Below, in pieces: positions 59,655 through 64,000 of a stretch of 64,000 nucleotides of DNA (position 1 is the stretch's first letter; the number at the start of each line of letters is the position of its first letter). The stretch comes from Acestrorhynchus altus (Eukaryota; Chordata; Actinopteri; Characiformes; Acestrorhynchidae). The notes beneath the pieces were generated by a model. It had not been told where the DNA came from. It made no database searches and worked only from the letters and a program-made list of their open reading frames with translations. The DNA is taken from assembly GCA_034509495.1 (NCBI GenBank), contig CM067519.1, positions 24,070,523 to 24,134,522 on the forward strand, in the 5' to 3' direction. The translations under genes and the position numbers were made by a program.

Positions 59655-61053
59655 GTGAGTCTTCCCACCCCACACACACACACACTCGGAGCCCTTCAAA
59701 GCAAATACGTGTGTGTCCTGAGTGACTGTCCTTGATGCTTCAATGATGCTTTAGCAAGTTGGCCTTTATGTAATAAATGCCCTTGCTGTAATTACTGAAC
59801 TTGTGTGTATTGAAATTTTACTTGGACTGTTTCTATTGGTCAATTTTTTTATTGGTTTCTATGGTTTCTATTGGTTCTAAAGTTTACTGTGGGATTAAGA
59901 ATTGAACAATTGAAGAATTGAATTTTAATTGGCAAAGAAAAAAACTATGTTGGTCATTTCTGTGGAGAAGTTCTTCAGTGTCTGAGTTTGCAAACTGTTT
60001 ACATCACCTAACTTTTTCCCCTAATTAATGTACTCCATGCGGAAGCTGTTCCTGTTGCTTTGTGTTTGAGTGAAAGCTCTGAGCTAAAGTTAGTTTAAGC
60101 TCCGTGTTTGAGTGAAAGCTCTGAGCTAACGTTAGTTTAAGCTCCATGTTTGAGGGAAAGCTCTGAGCATATTTTGTTTGAACTCCATGTACTAATGAAA
60201 TCTCCGAGCTAGTAGAAGCTCAGAGTTCAACATACACTCCTGTGTATGTTACTTTTGTAATTAGCAGTTAGCTCTTGTAATCAGATGTTCCTCCTTAAAT
60301 GGTGCAGTAGTTGCAGGAGGCAGAGTAACCGTGGCATTAATTTAAGATCTCTAAATCTTAAAGTATGTAAAACCAGTTGAACAAATACAGTTCAGGTATA
60401 ATGTATTCTAGCATCCATATCATGCTTCTTTCCGAGCCTTGTTGATCCTGATCCTCCGTGGTATGGATTTTGAATTTGAAGTGCATCGTTTGGAGGAGCT
60501 ATATTTGGCCCCCCTTCAGGCATTTCGTTGGTGCTTTTTTCTGTTGGACAATAGCAGATACCGAACAGCTGTTCTTCATTGTTTCTGTCCAGATCCACGG
60601 CCCCCTCCATGCGTTTTGTTTATGGTGGAGCCAAATCCACTGCTTGAATCCATTTACCTTTTCCTTCATTGTTTAAAGCACTTCATAAATAAACTTTGAT
60701 TAAGTTGTATCTCTAGACCTGTTTATTTCTGTCTATTGATAATGAAATGAAAGCACTCTGCAGTGTTTTAGAGCAGTGAGGCCGAAGAGACCTTGTGATT
60801 CAGGGGAGAAAGGGGACGTTATTCATAGTAACAGTGGGCTGCCAGCTGCGTTTGATTTGGCTGTGACTCAGCAGACAATGCAATTTAGTGACAAAGCCAG
60901 AATCCTGCTGAGAGGAAAAGACCTTACCTGAGCTATCCACTCGTTTTTCATTCCAGCAGTGAGACCGAGAGCTACAGTTGCATTAAATGACATTGCTTGT
61001 GTTATTGAAGTGTTTCCACTGTTCTTAATACCTCTCATTTCTTTTGTGGTCAG
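59655..61053 (+). other. Intron 12 (1,399 bp)
   Basis: GTGAGT...TTTTGTGGTCAG. It contains a 42-bp tandem repeat (60062-60232); otherwise AT-rich and featureless. Confidence 0.85.
60062..60232. repeat. 42-bp tandem repeat, about 4 units
   Basis: Unit begins GTGTTTGAGTGAAAGCTCTG and ends GTTAGTTTAAGCTCC. Starts at 60062, 60104, 60146 and 60188; the last units are degenerate. Confidence 0.9.
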
Positions 61054-61123
61054 GCTGAAGAACCTCCCCTACAGTTTCACCAAGCTCAATCAGATGACTG
61101 CTATGTGGCTGTCTGAAAACCAG
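61054..61123 (+). CDS. erbin: Erbin coding exon 13 (residues 379-402)
   Basis: Encodes LKNLPYSFTKL and NQMTAMWLSENQ, the last LRR and cap of the LAP N-terminal domain. The first base completes Lys379; it ends in phase 0 (CAG before GTAAGC). In the family this is followed by SKPLIPLQ and a YMFPQQ block. No such exon was found in 61124-64000, so the CDS continues outside the window. Confidence 0.95.
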
Positions 61124-61214
61124 GTAAGCAGAAGATTACAGCTGAGACCTTAATTTTGACCTGTTGCTGGTCTGTTAATGAGTAATGCTGTAATCGACAC
61201 AAATTATGTGGATA

Positions 61215-61715
61215 TATAAACCAGTGATCCGTAACATTATGACCACTTTATTTTTTCTTCACATTTGATCAGCTCCTCTCACCGTACAGGAGCTGTTTGC
61301 TCTATAATTGCAGACTGTAGTCCGTCTGTTTCTCTCCTCCTTTCGCCCTGACCTTCAATGGACCACCACAGGGCAGGTGTTGTGTAAGTGGTGGTTCATT
61401 CTAATCCCTCAGCATTACTGCTGGACTGAGAACAGTCCACCAACCACAAATATCCATCCAACAGTGTCCTGTGAGCACAGATGAAGGACGAGAGGATGAC
61501 CAACACATACTGTGCAGAAACAGATGAGCTTCTGTCTTTGACTTTAAATCTAGAACTTGGAGCAAATACGATGGAGTGTGTAATAGAGTGGACAGTTTAA
61601 ACACTCCAGCAGCACTTCTGTGTCTGATCAGCTTTTACCAGTACAACACACATTAACACAGCAACATATCAGTGTCTTTGCGGTGCTGAGAATGACCCAC
61701 CACCTACATAATGGG
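61215..61715 (+). mobile_element. Palindromic MITE-like family, copy G
   Basis: Has the family end ATCCGTAACATTATGACCAC, then GATCAGCTCCTCTCACCG, TCTATAATTGCAGACTGTAG, GGACTGAGAACAGTCCACCA, GTGAGCACAGATGAAGGACG and the inverse GTGCTGAGAATGACCCACCA. Lies only ~90 bp downstream of exon 13. Confidence 0.8.
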
Positions 61716-62477
61716 ATATTGCCTGTACCTTATAGTATTAGTGTGTACTAACGCAATGGGACAATGACCAGTGCTGGAAGTTGTAGCATGGCCGTTCTGG
61801 TCCTTGCCCAATGGTAGCCCTTTCATAAAAAAAAACAAGGGTTTTAAGACACTCTCATGTCCAGTGTGTGGCAGCCCTAAGGGTTAATTGACTCGCAGCA
61901 GTCAGAACTCGACAGTTCAAATGCTCTGTAATCTCTCATCACAGTGATGCGTGTTGTAACACCTTGCAGTTTGCGTTAGCCTAAACTGTCATCCTCGCAC
62001 ACACTCATCTGTCAGCTGTAGAGAAAGTAATAGAACGGCCAGGCAGTGTGTGGGCGGTAATCGAGAGCTGGGCTGCCATTTATCCTGAGAGCAGTTTTGT
62101 GAAAGTCACTTTAGTCCCTTCAAAACAGCTCTTTTCTCATCTTGTATTTCCATTACGTCATCTTAACCTCACACTGTGTCATTTACACCAGTGCTGGGCA
62201 AAATGCCAAATTCTCTCAGTATAATTTGCCAAATCATTTGATATTGATGACTGTAGAGGTTTAGCATTTTGAACACAAAGCACAGCTATAAATCTCCTAT
62301 AAATCACCTATAAAATCTCCATCAGAGAGATTTATACTCTAATCATGCTCCCCATGTGCTCTACAAATTCCTCTGGGTGTGGTAGTGGCATTTGAGCGGA
62401 GTGTGCCTCCATTTTCCATTGTCTGGGTGGCATGTTGGCGATCACATTTCACCCTTATGTGGTACTGTCCTCTACAT

Positions 62478-62830
62478 TGAGGAGATGCAGTGGAGTAATG
62501 GGGCATGGAAGAGAGAGGGTGGTGTAATGGGGTGTTGAGGAGATGGGGTTGAGTGATTGGATATTGAGGAGAATGGAGTGGAGTAATGAGGTGTTGAGGA
62601 GATGGGGTGGGGTAATAATGTGACGTTGAGGAGATGGGCGTGGAGTGTTGGGGCTCTGAGGAGATGGGCGTGGAGTGTTGGGGCTCTGAGGAGATGGGGG
62701 TGGAGTGTTGGGGCTCTGAGGAGATGGGGGTGGAGTGTTGGGGCTCTGAGTAGATGGGGGTGGAGTGTTGAGGCTCTGATGAGATGGGGGTGGAGTGTTG
62801 GGGCTCTGAGGAAATGGGGGTGGAGTGTTT
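62478..62830. repeat. 30-bp G-rich minisatellite
   Basis: Core unit GGAGTGTTGGGGCTCTGAGG plus AGATGGGGGT, starting at 62642, 62672, 62702, 62732, 62762, 62792 and 62822, preceded by degenerate units from about 62478. The 30-bp period keeps frames open (WAWSVGALRR forward; Pro-rich NTPPPSPQSP reverse), but position inside an intron and tandem origin argue against coding. Confidence 0.95.
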
Positions 62831-62995
62831 TTGCAGTAATTAAAAGTCTGAGTGATCACTGCAAGTGACCAAACAGCCTCTGAGTATTGATTGAAGGATA
62901 TAACGATTCCCCTTTACTCCTACACACACCATCAGCCAGACTCTCTGTCTCTCATACACTTACATACACACACTCCCACATGCACACCATTACAC

Positions 62996-62999
<4 letters not shown>

Positions 63000-63039
<40 letters not shown>

Positions 63040-63076
63040 CCTCACACACACTCCCTCACACACACTCCCTCACACA
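63000..63076. repeat. (TC)n followed by CACACTCCCT units
   Basis: (TC)~18 at 63001-63037 then short CA/CCCTCACA repeats. Confidence 0.93.
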
Positions 63077-64000
63077 GGGGAGCACTGATTTAGGCCTAAA
63101 ATGCTGCCATATGTTGTTGCTTCTGCTGCACATTCTGCTGTTGTTGTTGTTTTGGTCACAACTGTACTGCAGGTCGTGGCAGGTTGTCAGCAAAACTGAC
63201 CCCTCTGAGATCAGAGCAGAAGTTATGCTAGTAAAACACACTTCCTGGCAGTCTGTCATGTGACTGAGGGCACAGCCACACCTGAGAGACTCTTCAGACA
63301 TGTTTTAAAGTGGTTGGTTTTGTTTTTCTCAGGAACAAAATCTTCACACGTCCCTGGAATTGTCCTTCTGTTTATTGAGTATGCTTTTCTGTAGAAACAG
63401 GGAAGGGCATTCCAGCTAGTTGTGTTACTCTTCAGTATCAGAATCTACCTGGGGACATGGTGGCACCAGGAAGTGTTGTGGGAAAGAAGGCAAGACAGTG
63501 GAGCGAAAGTAATAAAGCCTCTGCTGGGAAACTCTAGGTGCAGGGGTTCTTTAGTGTCACCTTCCTAAATATCATTAGAGATCAGATACACCGCTTCACA
63601 GCAGTGGTGCTCCCCCGCAGCAGTGGCCTCCTTCAGTGGGATAATGTACTCTGTAAAAGTGTGGCCTCACTGGATTTGCATTGCCTTGCAAAAAGACAAG
63701 TGTGTACAGTTGTGATCAAAATGCCATTTCAGAAATCATACAATGTGTACTAAATGAAGGTTAACTATATGCGTGAATTATTGACGCAAGCCACAACAGT
63801 ATCCTAAACCTAACCTAACCCTACCATAAAACCTAAACCTGTGCTTTTGTATAAGTCCAGTCAATTTTACCGTAATGTTATCGTAACATAAAGTCAACAT
63901 GACTTAACTTCACCTGTTGCCGTCTCACTGAAATGCCTAGAATTTCATTCTCAAATTGTTTGCGGACAAAACCCCCAGTGTGACTGAGCACACAAATCCA

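Larger units (their letters stand above)
7437..64000 (+). other. erbin: erbin gene (5' part; continues past window end)
   Basis: Erbin is a LAP-family (LRR and PDZ) scaffold of the basolateral and junctional cortex. It is known to bind ERBB2 through its PDZ domain and to modulate Ras/MAPK, TGF-beta/SMAD and NOD2 signalling. Twelve exons in this window join in frame to 402 codons that read as the erbin N-terminus plus about 16 leucine-rich repeats. The paralogue LRRC7 (densin) is the main alternative. Erbin-type residues such as CLRGEEETVT, LTKLQILELRENQLKMLP and WKNATVLFLHSNKLE favour erbin. All inferred introns are GT-AG and no frameshift or premature stop was found, so the gene looks intact. 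The central linker and PDZ exons are not in the window. No CpG-rich promoter was recognised, so transcription probably starts upstream of 7437, perhaps outside the window. Confidence 0.94.
61124..64000 (+). other. Intron 13, 5' part (continues past window)
   Basis: Starts GTAAGC. Holds MITE copy G, the 30-bp minisatellite and a (TC)n/(CA)n array. No exon was recognised; an acceptor-like TTTTTCTCAG at 63325-63333 is followed by sequence with no erbin match. Confidence 0.8.

Noticed and set aside
39784..61123. Assignment to lrrc7 (densin) or lrrc1/scrib instead of erbin
   Set aside because: Several exons carry erbin-specific wording (FAADHN, LFLHSNKLE, LTKLQILELRENQLKMLP); scrib and lrrc1 differ at the N-terminus. 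Densin-like LKKLT in exon 10 alone is not enough.
62455..62859. Pro-rich 134-codon minus-strand frame
   Set aside because: Purely the complement of the 30-bp minisatellite; no start context or transcript evidence, inside erbin intron 13.
63325..63420. Next erbin exon after an acceptor-like TTTTTCTCAG
   Set aside because: Downstream sequence does not encode the expected SKPLIPLQ-type continuation in any frame.
63803..63840. Interstitial telomere-like repeat (CCTAACCTAACCCTA-type)
   Set aside because: Only a few degenerate units, no regular 6-bp period.

Overview
This window is intron-rich vertebrate DNA, almost certainly from a ray-finned fish. The coding exons are short, intron-split and closely match vertebrate ERBIN. 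The non-coding DNA is full of long CA/TG and CT microsatellites, Tc1/mariner transposase remnants, palindromic non-autonomous elements and tRNA-derived SINE fragments. The repeat types suggest an otophysan teleost (characin- or catfish-like), but that placement is an inference.

The only protein-coding gene I can support is the 5' part of erbin (erbb2-interacting protein, a LAP-family scaffold), on the + strand. A probable 5'-UTR exon lies at 7437-7516. After a ~32-kb first intron, the start codon is at 39784. Twelve coding exons (39784-39972, 41381-41498, 44074-44152, 44376-44465, 46052-46108, 50205-50268, 50771-50845, 53274-53418, 54732-54804, 58271-58400, 59539-59654, 61054-61123) join without a frame break. 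They give 1,206 nt, or 402 codons: the palmitoylated N-terminus and essentially the whole leucine-rich-repeat domain. The central region and C-terminal PDZ domain must lie beyond base 64000.

Region by region: 1-7436 is non-coding upstream DNA with a ~215-bp direct-repeat pair and two copies of a palindromic MITE. 7517-39719 (intron 1) carries three Tc1-like transposase relics, a degenerate Tc1-like element, hAT-like foldbacks, SINEs, a local ~250-bp duplication, several minisatellites and stretches that look like conserved non-coding elements. 39720-61123 alternates exons with introns, many of which end in very long pyrimidine tracts or (TG)n runs. 61124-64000 is intron 13, with another MITE copy and a 30-bp minisatellite.

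The most interesting features are regulatory or structural: a (TG)~24 run that replaces the normal polypyrimidine tract before exon 12; a 5' leader with up to three upstream ORFs, one overlapping the start codon; pyrimidine tracts of 300-550 nt before exons 8, 10 and 11; and unannotated CNE-like blocks in introns 1 and 8. I found no new protein system. No RNA genes, CRISPR arrays or prokaryotic features were seen.
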